From assembly GCA_039935015.1 (NCBI GenBank), contig JBDTLC010000020.1:1-10736 (forward strand): 10,736 nt of DNA, read 5' to 3'. Shown one piece after another: positions 1-5,990 of this stretch. A model generated the notes under the pieces. That model had not been told where the DNA came from. It ran no database searches and saw only the letters and a program-made list of their open reading frames with translations. Origin of the DNA: Paralcaligenes sp039935015. Lineage in GTDB: Bacteria > Pseudomonadota > Gammaproteobacteria > Burkholderiales > Burkholderiaceae_B. The first letter of the stretch is position 1; every line of letters starts with the position of its first letter. The position numbers and the translations under genes are program-made.

Positions 1-335
1 ATCCGCAGCAATATGAACAGATCCTGTTGTTGCTTTGATCACTTGACGGTCGTTGTGCTGGCTTTATAACGGCGTCGAGCCTAGGGTTTACCTTAGTATT
101 TGTTCAAATTGAAAGTATGGAAAAGCCCAAGATAAGCTTTTGTTGCGTTGCATTATTACGGATGCTTTCTACGTCATATACAGATACTAGAAACGCTACT
201 TAAAATCGCGAAAGCTCAGCTAAGCTCTTAATGTAGCTGGCTTTTATGTTTGTCAAGGCGATGGTGGTAGTACATTGTGACAGTGCAAAAAATGTCTTGC
301 CTTATTGCGGGTTTTCCCTCACAATTTCACTCATG
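1..335. other. Leader region without a recognisable gene
   Basis: No coding region with recognisable protein similarity is visible on either strand before the phosphatase gene. The stretch is more AT-rich than the genes that follow. A weak promoter candidate lies at TTGAAA (109-114) with GATAAG (131-136), spacing 16, and another possible -10 is TAAAAT at 201-206. Neither is convincing without transcript data. The phosphatase reading frame stays open back to 246, but the extra N-terminal residues resemble no known part of the family. The end of an upstream gene may lie to the left of the window. Confidence 0.4.
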
Positions 336-824
336 ATGACTAAGGTACTTTTCGTTTGCATGGGTAATATCTGCCGCTCACCGAGCGCAGAGGGCGTTTT
401 TCGCCATTTAATCGACGATGCCGGATTATCCGGAGTGGTAGGAGTCGATTCCGCTGGTACCCACAGCTTCCATATCGGCGAACCGCCTGACGCTCGGGCG
501 CAAGCTGCAGCGCGTAAGCGGGGCTACGACATTTCGGGTCGCACTGCGCGGCTGGTTACGGCCGACGACTTTCGTGAATTCGACATGATTCTCGCTATGG
601 ACTGGGAAAACCTCTCGGCCTTGCAGCAGCAATGTCCCAAGATCTACCAGCATAAGCTGATGCTGCTGATGCGTTTCGCGAACGAGTTCGAAGAGGCTAC
701 CGTTCCTGACCCCTATTATGGCGGCCCTGAAGGCTTCGGCAAGGTTCTCGATTATCTCGAAGATGCCTGTCAAGGTGTTCTTGAGCTGGTGCGTAAGCGT
801 GCTACGCAATATCAGGCGGCATAA
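336..824 (+). CDS. Low-molecular-weight protein-tyrosine phosphatase
   Basis: A 162-residue cytoplasmic phosphatase of the LMW-PTP family, which hydrolyses phosphotyrosine through a cysteinyl-phosphate intermediate. The P-loop CX5R is at residues 8-14 (VCMGNICRSP, nucleophile C8, R14). The general-acid motif DPYY is at 125-128, so all catalytic elements are present. The frame is open back to 246, but family members begin directly before the KVLFVC strand, so the tandem ATGs at 333/336 are the likely start. I chose 336 to give the usual length of about 160 residues; no good Shine-Dalgarno sequence marks either one. The gene ends at an intrinsic terminator, which separates it from iscR. A phosphatase beside iscR is, as I recall, a common arrangement in Burkholderiales; its link to Fe-S metabolism is unknown. 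The physiological substrate cannot be read from the sequence. Confidence 0.9.
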   Translation: MTKVLFVCMGNICRSPSAEGVFRHLIDDAGLSGVVGVDSAGTHSFHIGEPPDARAQAAARKRGYDISGRTARLVTADDFREFDMILAMDWENLSALQQQCPKIYQHKLMLLMRFANEFEEATVPDPYYGGPEGFGKVLDYLEDACQGVLELVRKRATQYQAA

Positions 825-853
825 CGTAATTTGTTCGGTATGTGGTCAGTTAA

Positions 854-878
854 AAAAACCGCGCTTGTCGCGGTTTTT
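854..878 (+). terminator. Rho-independent terminator after the phosphatase gene
   Basis: A 10-bp perfect stem, AAAAACCGCG (854-863) pairing with CGCGGTTTTT (869-878), has a 5-nt loop CTTGT. The run of T residues at its 3' end and the A run at its 5' side make it a strong intrinsic terminator that could act in both directions. It lies about 30 bases after the phosphatase stop codon and insulates iscR. Confidence 0.9.
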
Positions 879-983
879 GCTTTCGGTGTCGTTTTAATTG
901 AGGTTTGCAAACGGCGTTGGCGAGTGTTGCGGGTCGAACGTGGCTGCTACTTTAAATGGTCGTCAGCAGTATTGCCATATCTT

Positions 984-1008
984 ATATCATAGTAAATTAG
1001 TCGGGAAT
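984..1008 (+). promoter_or_regulatory. Upstream IscR type-1-like binding site (weaker)
   Basis: The right arm, TAAATTAGTCGGGAAT (993-1008), matches the IscR type-1 half-site pattern (AGTCRRSTAT-like) well. The left arm, beginning ATA at 984, is degenerate because TAG stands where GAC is expected. The site starts 30 bases, about three helical turns, before the better site, so the two lie on the same DNA face. E. coli also has two type-1 sites in front of iscR. This is an assignment by pattern only. Confidence 0.5.
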
Positions 1009-1013
1009 TTGTT

Positions 1014-1038
1014 ATACTTGACTTAATTAGTCGGGTTA
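1014..1038 (+). promoter_or_regulatory. IscR type-1-like binding site upstream of iscR
   Basis: The 25-bp element begins ATACTTGACTTAATTAGTC (from 1014) and continues GGGTTA to 1038. It fits the IscR type-1 consensus ATASYYGACTRWWWYAGTCRRSTAT closely; the main deviation is TTA at the 3' end. It contains TTGACT (1018-1023), a plausible -35 hexamer, though no good -10 stands at 17 bases. In E. coli, [2Fe-2S]-IscR bound to such sites represses the isc operon, so autoregulation is expected here if this IscR still carries a cluster. Confidence 0.7.
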
Positions 1039-1094
1039 ACGAATGCCGGCTATGGTTCTACTTATTTGTATTAGGTTTAGGCAAGGAACTCATC

Positions 1095-1604
1095 ATGCGT
1101 TTAACGACAAAAGGGCGTTTTGCAGTGACAGCCATGATTGATCTGGCGTTACGGCAGCAAAGTGGCCCAGTTACATTGGCGGCCATTAGTCAGCGTCAGA
1201 ATATTTCGCTGTCTTATCTCGAGCAATTATTTGGCAAGCTGCGTCGGCACGAACTGGTCGATAGCGTGCGCGGACCAGGGGGTGGGTATTCATTGGCCCG
1301 TTTGGCGCGCAATATTACGGTTGCCGACATGATTTTTGCGGTGGATGAGCCACTCGATGCAACGAGCTGCGGTGGTAAAGAAAACTGCACCATTGGGCGA
1401 CTCGGTAAATCCGGCAAATGCATGACCCATGATTTGTGGTCTACTCTTAACCGGAAGATGGTTGATTATCTCGATTCGGTTTCCCTGCAAGACTTGGTCG
1501 ACCAGCAGCGCATGCGCCTGCTGCAGGAATCGTCTCAAGAGCTGGCCGAAGCCCGTCTTAACAGAATGCCAGCCGTTGTGGCCACCACTCCAGTAGCGGC
1601 ATAA
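1095..1604 (+). CDS. iscR: Fe-S cluster-responsive regulator IscR, with an expanded cysteine region
   Basis: A 169-residue Rrf2-family regulator with an N-terminal winged helix (residues 1-65, MRLTTKGRFAVTAMIDLAL and the RGPGGGYSLAR wing). E43, which helps discriminate DNA sites in E. coli IscR, is present. In E. coli the [2Fe-2S] cluster is held by C92, C98, C104 and H107, i.e. C-X5-C-X5-C-X2-H. Here C92 and C98 keep identical numbering, but the third Cys is C109 and the His is H112 (C-X5-C-X10-C-X2-H), an insertion of five residues. All four ligands are therefore present in a longer loop. The start at 1095 is supported by AAGGAA at 1083-1088. It is the first gene of iscRSUA, 21 bases before iscS, behind its own predicted binding sites. 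The C-terminal tail is rich in Ala, Val and Thr. Confidence 0.93.
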   Translation: MRLTTKGRFAVTAMIDLALRQQSGPVTLAAISQRQNISLSYLEQLFGKLRRHELVDSVRGPGGGYSLARLARNITVADMIFAVDEPLDATSCGGKENCTIGRLGKSGKCMTHDLWSTLNRKMVDYLDSVSLQDLVDQQRMRLLQESSQELAEARLNRMPAVVATTPVAA

Positions 1605-1625
1605 AAGTTTTCAGGAGTCAGTTCG

Positions 1626-2837
1626 ATGCGTTCACGTCCGGTGTACCTGGATTATTCGGCGACGACGCCGGTGGATCCCCGCGTCGTCGATAAAATGGTG
1701 CCATGGCTATATGAAAAGTATGGCAACCCGGCATCTTCAAGCCATTCGTATGGGTGGGAGGCCGAAGAGGCCGTAGAAGGTGCGCGCGTCGACGTTGCAA
1801 AGCTGCTTAACGCCGATCCGCGTGAAATCGTCTGGACCTCGGGGGCGACCGAGTCGGATAATCTCGCGCTCAAAGGAGCCGCCGCGTTTTATTCGAGCCG
1901 CGGTAAACACATTATTACGGTCAAAACTGAGCACAAGGCTGTGCTCGATACCTGCCGCGAGCTCGAACGGCATGGCTTCGAGGTCAGCTACCTGGACGTG
2001 CGCCCCGACGGCCTGGTCGATCTGGACGCGTTGCGTGCCGCTATTCGGGGCGATACCATTTTGGTGTCGGTGATGTCTGTCAATAACGAGATCGGCGTTA
2101 TTCAAGATATTGCCGCCATAGGTAATATCTGTCGTGAAAAAGGCATCGTGTTTCATGTAGACGCGGCACAGGCTACGGGTAAGACTGTCATCGACTTACA
2201 GGCGCTCAACGTTGATCTCATGTCGCTTTCGGCTCATAAAACCTATGGCCCCAAAGGGATAGGCGCGTTGTATATACGGCGCAAGCCGCGTATCCGCATC
2301 GAGGCACAGATGCATGGCGGAGGGCACGAACGTGGGTTCCGGTCGGGCACTTTGGCTACCCACCAGATCGTAGGCATGGGCGAAGCTTTTCGTTTGGCAC
2401 GTGAAGAAATGGCGGCTGAAAATGAACGTATCCGCATGCTGCGCGACCGTTTGTGGGCGGGAATTTCAAAGATTGAAGCCGTTTGCCTAAATGGCGATAT
2501 CGAACAACGCGTGGCTCATAACTTAAATGTCAGCTTCAATTATGTCGAAGGTGAGTCGCTGATCATGGCGCTTAAAGACCTGGCCGTATCGAGCGGTTCG
2601 GCCTGCACGTCAGCCAGCCTTGAGCCCTCTTATGTGCTGCGTGCCTTGGGTCGAAGCGATCAACTTGCGCATAGTTCCATACGTTTTGCGATAGGCCGTT
2701 TCACGACTCAGGAAGAAATAGATTTTGCGGTTCAGTTAATTAATGACCGTGTACGTAAATTGCGCGATATGTCGCCACTGTGGGAAATGGCTCAGGAAGG
2801 TATTGATCCGAATACCGTTCAGTGGGCGAGCCGCTAG
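1626..2837 (+). CDS. iscS: Cysteine desulfurase IscS
   Basis: A 403-residue PLP-dependent class V aminotransferase-fold enzyme. It converts cysteine to alanine and carries the sulfur as a persulfide for Fe-S clusters and thio-modified tRNA. The PLP lysine is K205 (SAHKTYGPKG). H103 (TEHKAVLDTC), D179 and Q182 (HVDAAQATGK) line the cofactor site. The mobile-loop nucleophile is C327 in SSGSACTSASLEPSYVLRAL. All are offset by one from E. coli. The C-terminal SPLWEMAQEGIDPNTVQW segment, used for docking IscU in E. coli, is retained. The length is normal and nothing is missing. AGGAG (1613-1617) precedes the ATG. It is the second gene of the isc operon, 12 bases before iscU. By sequence the enzyme should be fully active, which makes its altered partner IscU more surprising. 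Confidence 0.97.
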   Translation: MRSRPVYLDYSATTPVDPRVVDKMVPWLYEKYGNPASSSHSYGWEAEEAVEGARVDVAKLLNADPREIVWTSGATESDNLALKGAAAFYSSRGKHIITVKTEHKAVLDTCRELERHGFEVSYLDVRPDGLVDLDALRAAIRGDTILVSVMSVNNEIGVIQDIAAIGNICREKGIVFHVDAAQATGKTVIDLQALNVDLMSLSAHKTYGPKGIGALYIRRKPRIRIEAQMHGGGHERGFRSGTLATHQIVGMGEAFRLAREEMAAENERIRMLRDRLWAGISKIEAVCLNGDIEQRVAHNLNVSFNYVEGESLIMALKDLAVSSGSACTSASLEPSYVLRALGRSDQLAHSSIRFAIGRFTTQEEIDFAVQLINDRVRKLRDMSPLWEMAQEGIDPNTVQWASR

Positions 2838-2849
2838 TCGGAAATATCT

Positions 2850-3239
2850 ATGGTTTATAGTGAAAAGCTGCTCGATCATTACGAAAACCCGCGTAACGTG
2901 GGGGCCTTTGATCAGTCTGGTGCAGACGTCGGAACGGGACTGGTCGGAGCGCCTGCGCTGGGCGACGTGATGAAGCTGCAGATCAGAGTGAACGAATCGG
3001 GTATTATTGAAGATGCCAGGTTCAAAACCTATGGCAGCAGTTCAGCAATAGCCGTCAGTTCTTTGGTGACCGAGTGGGTCAAGGGTAAAACGCTAGATCA
3101 GGCCCTGGACATACACAGTGCAGAAATTGCCGAAGAGCTGGCCTTGCCGCCCGTCAAGATTCACTGTTCGATCTTGGCAGAAGATGCCATCAAGGCAGCG
3201 GTGCGCAACTACAAACAGAAGCTTCAGGAGTTGTCATGA
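2850..3239 (+). CDS. iscU: IscU-type scaffold protein lacking two of three cluster cysteines
   Basis: A 129-residue IscU homologue, collinear with E. coli IscU. Its start YSEKLLDHYENPRNVG and its C-terminal half are typical. IscU normally assembles a [2Fe-2S] cluster on C37, C63 and C106, with D39 and H105 involved, using sulfur from IscS. Here position 37 is Leu (GAPALGDV, CTG at 2958-2960) and position 63 is Ser (TYGSSSAIA, AGC at 3036-3038); G64 is Ser and S69 is Val. D39, H105 and C106 (LPPVKIHCSIL) remain, as does LPPVK (99-103), the HscA recognition motif. The frame is intact and overall similarity is high, so this is not an ordinary pseudogene. Family knowledge says it should not hold a normal cluster; it could still accept a persulfide on C106. 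GGAA near 2840 is a weak ribosome site. The stop codon overlaps the iscA start (ATGA). Confidence 0.92.
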   Translation: MVYSEKLLDHYENPRNVGAFDQSGADVGTGLVGAPALGDVMKLQIRVNESGIIEDARFKTYGSSSAIAVSSLVTEWVKGKTLDQALDIHSAEIAEELALPPVKIHCSILAEDAIKAAVRNYKQKLQELS

Positions 3240-3559
3240 GCATTACCCTTACACAGAAAGCAGCCGACCACATCGATCGTCATCTTAAAAAGCGTGGCGC
3301 AGGTATTGGGTTGCGCCTGGGCGTACGTAACACGGGATGCTCGGGCATGGCATACAAAATCGAGTATGTAGATCAGGTTCAGGCCGACGATATTTTGGTC
3401 GAGTCGCTGGGCGTCAAAGTATTCATCGATCCTGAAAGCTTGTCTTATCTTGATGGTACGCAACTCGATTATTCGCGTGACGGCTTGAACGAAGGTTTCA
3501 AGTTCGCCAACCCGAACGAGAAAGGCACTTGCGGATGTGGCGAGTCCTTCACCGTGTGA
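3236..3559 (+). CDS. iscA: Iron-sulfur cluster assembly protein IscA
   Basis: A 107-residue A-type carrier (HesB/IscA family) that binds iron or Fe-S clusters and passes them to apo-proteins, notably [4Fe-4S] enzymes. The three conserved cysteines are present at E. coli numbering: C35 (NTGCSGMAY) and C99/C101 (GTCGCGESF). The start overlaps the iscU stop by four bases, and CAGGAG (3225-3230) sits five bases upstream, so translation is coupled to iscU. It is the last gene of the visible isc operon; hscB, hscA, fdx and iscX, which usually follow in betaproteobacteria and E. coli, are not there. With IscU altered, this protein and C106 of IscU are the only obvious sulfur or cluster carriers encoded at the locus besides IscS. 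Assignment to IscA rather than ErpA rests mainly on operon position. Confidence 0.95.
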   Translation: MSITLTQKAADHIDRHLKKRGAGIGLRLGVRNTGCSGMAYKIEYVDQVQADDILVESLGVKVFIDPESLSYLDGTQLDYSRDGLNEGFKFANPNEKGTCGCGESFTV

Positions 3560-3582
3560 TGCACGTTTAGAAGGTGAGTAGT

Positions 3583-3652
3583 GGCAACCACAAGGCGTTG
3601 CCCGTACAAAAACGGGTTCGTCGCTAATTTAGCGGCACCCCTTGTGGGTGCC
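3583..3652. repeat. Nested inverted repeats between convergent iscA and lysS
   Basis: Outer arms GGCAACCACAAGG (3583-3595) and CCTTGTGGGTGCC (3640-3652) are inverted copies with one mismatch in 13. They enclose two smaller hairpins: CCCGT/ACGGG (3601-3616) and CGCTA/TAGCG (3622-3634). Alternative local pairings also exist: GGCAAC/GTTGCC (3583-3602) and GGCACCC/GGGTGCC (3634-3652, a 7-bp perfect stem with a 5-nt loop). No T run follows on either strand, so it is not a textbook terminator, though it may serve as a bidirectional one or as an RNA 3'-end stabiliser. A short palindromic element is also possible. Confidence 0.65.
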
Positions 3653-3668
3653 AGAACGCACAACATGT

Positions 3669-5207
3669 TTAGTCTTCGTGCCGTAGATGCGGGAACAGTA
3701 TGACGTCACGGATGCTAGGGCTGTCGGTCAGCATCATGACCAGACGGTCTATCCCGATGCCGCAACCACCAGTGGGTGGCATACCGTATTCAAGTGCACG
3801 AATGTAGTCGGCATCGTAATACATGGCTTCTTCGTCTCCGGCGTCCTTGGCCTGCACTTGCGCCTGAAAGCGTGCTGCCTGGTCTTCGGGATCGTTCAAC
3901 TCTGAAAACCCGTTGGCAATTTCACGGCCAGTAGCAAAAAGCTCGAAGCGTTCAGTGATCCCCGGCTGCGTATCCGAGGCACGCGCCAATGGTGATACTT
4001 CAATGGGGTAATCAATAATGAAGGTGGGTTGCCACAACTTGGATTCCGCCGTTTCTTCGAACAGCGCCAATTGCAAAGCGCCGATTCCCGCTCTGGTCAG
4101 TACCGGGCCGTTGACGTCGGCACCCAATTTTTTTAGCTCCGTGCGCAAGAACGCCTGGTCGTGCAATTGCACTGTCGTGTAGCCGCTGGCGTATTTCTCG
4201 ATAGCCTGCACGATAGTCAGTCGATCGAAGGGCTGGCCCAGATCGAGCGGCTGCCCCTGGTAGCTTAGTTGTGTGCTGCCACAAGCTGCCTGCGCCGCGC
4301 AACGAATCAGCGACTCAGTGAAATCCATCAACCAGCGATAATCGGTATACGCGGCATAAAATTCCATCATGGTGAATTCAGGGTTGTGGCGCGGACTGAC
4401 CCCTTCATTTCGAAAATTGCGGTTAATTTCAAAGACGCGATCGAAGCCACCCACGACCAGGCGCTTTAGATACAGCTCGGGCGCAATCCGCAAGAACATA
4501 TCCATATCGAGCGCGTTGTGATGCGTCTCGAAAGGCTTGGCGCTGGCACCTCCCGGAATGGGATGCAGCATGGGCGTCTCGACTTCAAGAAAGCCGTTGT
4601 CCAGCATGAACTGGCGAATGGTGGCTACGGTTTTGCTGCGCGTCTTGAAGGTATGCCGCGTTTCTTCGGTCATTATCAGATCAACATAGCGCTGTCGATA
4701 ACGTAGTTCTTGGTCGGCGACCCCATGAAATTTATCGGGCAGTGGCCGCAACGATTTGGCCAGCAGACGCGCGCTTTGCGCATGCACCGACAGCTCGCCC
4801 TTGTTGGTTTTGAAGACATTGCCCTCAATCGCGATAATGTCGCCGATGTCCCAGGTTTTGAAATCGGCGTATCGATCTTCGCCAAGGCTGGCCCGGTCGA
4901 GGTAGATCTGGATGCGTCCGGCGCCATCTTGCACCGTTGCAAAACTGGCCTTGCCCATGACGCGCTTAAGCATCATGCGCCCGCCGATCTTGGCGCGTCG
5001 CTCCACGGCGGCAATGGCGTCCTGGTCGAGCGCGTCGTAATCTTGGTGCAATTGAGCGCTGGTGCAGTCTGGTCGGAAGTCGTTCGGGTAAGCGGGCCCC
5101 TCGGCGCGCAGCTTGCCTAGCTTGTTGCGGCGTTCGGCGATTAGGCGGTTTTCATCCGTGGCAGGAGCGTTGTGTGCGGAGGAGGTCGTGGAAGTGGATT
5201 CAGTCAT
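3669..5207 (-). CDS. lysS: Lysyl-tRNA synthetase, class II
   Basis: A 512-residue cytoplasmic enzyme that charges tRNA-Lys with lysine using ATP. A Ser/Thr/Ala-rich N-terminal extension (1-20) precedes the helix ENRLIAERRNKLGKLR. The OB-fold anticodon-binding domain spans about 76-155. The class II catalytic core follows: motif 1 near 198-215 (VETPMLHPIPGGASAKPF), motif 2 near 256-287 (RVFEINRNFRNEG through HNPEFTMMEFY) and motif 3 near 479-493 (GGCGIGIDRLVMML). The frame is open further upstream, to 5525, but that part only overlaps the dehydrogenase gene; MTEST at 5207 gives the family length. It starts 10 bases after the dehydrogenase stop codon without a strong ribosome site, so translational coupling is likely. 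It is the last gene of the prfB-SDR-lysS operon; prfB-lysS adjacency is also known in E. coli. Confidence 0.97.
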   Translation of the reverse strand: MTESTSTTSSAHNAPATDENRLIAERRNKLGKLRAEGPAYPNDFRPDCTSAQLHQDYDALDQDAIAAVERRAKIGGRMMLKRVMGKASFATVQDGAGRIQIYLDRASLGEDRYADFKTWDIGDIIAIEGNVFKTNKGELSVHAQSARLLAKSLRPLPDKFHGVADQELRYRQRYVDLIMTEETRHTFKTRSKTVATIRQFMLDNGFLEVETPMLHPIPGGASAKPFETHHNALDMDMFLRIAPELYLKRLVVGGFDRVFEINRNFRNEGVSPRHNPEFTMMEFYAAYTDYRWLMDFTESLIRCAAQAACGSTQLSYQGQPLDLGQPFDRLTIVQAIEKYASGYTTVQLHDQAFLRTELKKLGADVNGPVLTRAGIGALQLALFEETAESKLWQPTFIIDYPIEVSPLARASDTQPGITERFELFATGREIANGFSELNDPEDQAARFQAQVQAKDAGDEEAMYYDADYIRALEYGMPPTGGCGIGIDRLVMMLTDSPSIRDVILFPHLRHED

Positions 5208-5217
5208 GGTTTGGTTA

Positions 5218-5970
5218 TCAAGAATAATTTCGTATGTCGTCGAGCACGGTTGTGCCGAAATCGTCGCGGGCGATGTAGCGGAGAATCTTTGCAGCCGTCT
5301 CGGCGGGCGTGGCAAGTTCACCTTCTTTGTGCATGGATACGAAGCGCGACAGGCCTGGGAAGTCTTTGGGGTCGCTTGCGCGTAGGTGTTCTTGCATTCC
5401 CGTGTCAACCACGCCTGGAGCCAGTGAAACAATCTGTATATCGGGCGCTTCCACTGCCACCACTTGTGAGTATCGATCGACGGCCGCCTTGGTAGCGCAA
5501 TAAACGGCCCAGCCTGGCATCGCATTGCGGCCCGCGCCAGATGAAATGTTCAGAATTCGACGTTCGGCTTTCAAATCACGTGTCGCGTTTAGAAACGCCG
5601 CGCTCATCAGCATGACGCTGGTTACGTTCAGGTTAAAGGCCGCAGTAATAGCGGTTTCATCGTCCAGTCGAGCAGAAGCCCGCACCGGGTCAACCGTGCC
5701 CGCGTTGTTGATGAGCAAGTAGCGCTGCATGTCGACAGGCAGCGCGGCCATGATCTGTACCGCGCAGCGTTTGGCTGCGCCCGGATCACCCAGATCGACC
5801 TGAATCTGCTGCAAGGTGCAACCGGCCTGCGCCGCGTGGGCCGCAAGGCTGGCACTAGAGCTGCGCGCCATAGTGATAAGGTGCGCACGAGGATCCATCA
5901 GCCCAAGGGCCAAGGCGTGGCCCAAACCTTTTGAGGCCCCACTGATAATGGCAACTGTCGATAGACTCAT
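5218..5970 (-). CDS. Short-chain dehydrogenase/reductase (SDR), sepiapterin/benzil reductase-like
   Basis: A 250-residue classical SDR with a Rossmann fold, expected to be a cytoplasmic NAD(P)H-dependent oxidoreductase. The nucleotide-binding glycine motif is GASKGLG (11-17) and NNAG is at 88-91. The catalytic tetrad is visible as N115 (FNLNVTS), S143 or S144 (NISSGAG), Y157 and K161 (YCATK), followed by PG at 185-186. R36 after the second strand (ITMARSS) suggests NADP(H) preference by analogy with the family. The overall pattern reminds me of the sepiapterin/benzil reductase (YueD-like) branch; the substrate is unknown. The start at 5970 has GGAGAG about seven bases upstream. An alternative ATG at 5994, overlapping the prfB stop as ATGA, would add eight residues. 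The gene lies between prfB and lysS, 20 and 10 bases from them, so it is almost certainly cotranscribed. Confidence 0.9.
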   Translation of the reverse strand: MSLSTVAIISGASKGLGHALALGLMDPRAHLITMARSSSASLAAHAAQAGCTLQQIQVDLGDPGAAKRCAVQIMAALPVDMQRYLLINNAGTVDPVRASARLDDETAITAAFNLNVTSVMLMSAAFLNATRDLKAERRILNISSGAGRNAMPGWAVYCATKAAVDRYSQVVAVEAPDIQIVSLAPGVVDTGMQEHLRASDPKDFPGLSRFVSMHKEGELATPAETAAKILRYIARDDFGTTVLDDIRNYS

Positions 5971-5990
5971 GTGACTCTCTCCGGGCAGAT

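Noticed and set aside
246..335. N-terminal extension of the phosphatase from an upstream ATG
   Set aside because: The added 30 residues match no part of the LMW-PTP family and have no ribosome site; the start at 333/336 gives the family length.
2832..2845. IscR half-site-like TAGTCGGAAAT between iscS and iscU
   Set aside because: Only a partial match within an operon junction, with no second arm; likely chance.
2950..3050. Loss of IscU cysteines as a sequencing error
   Set aside because: The frame is intact, the two sites are 78 bases apart and neighbouring residues also changed, so an error is unlikely, although raw reads were not available.
3601..3635. tRNA-like fold (GGGTTCG near 3614) in the iscA-lysS gap
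   Set aside because: No acceptor, D or anticodon arms of correct size; the resemblance ends at the short T-loop-like string.
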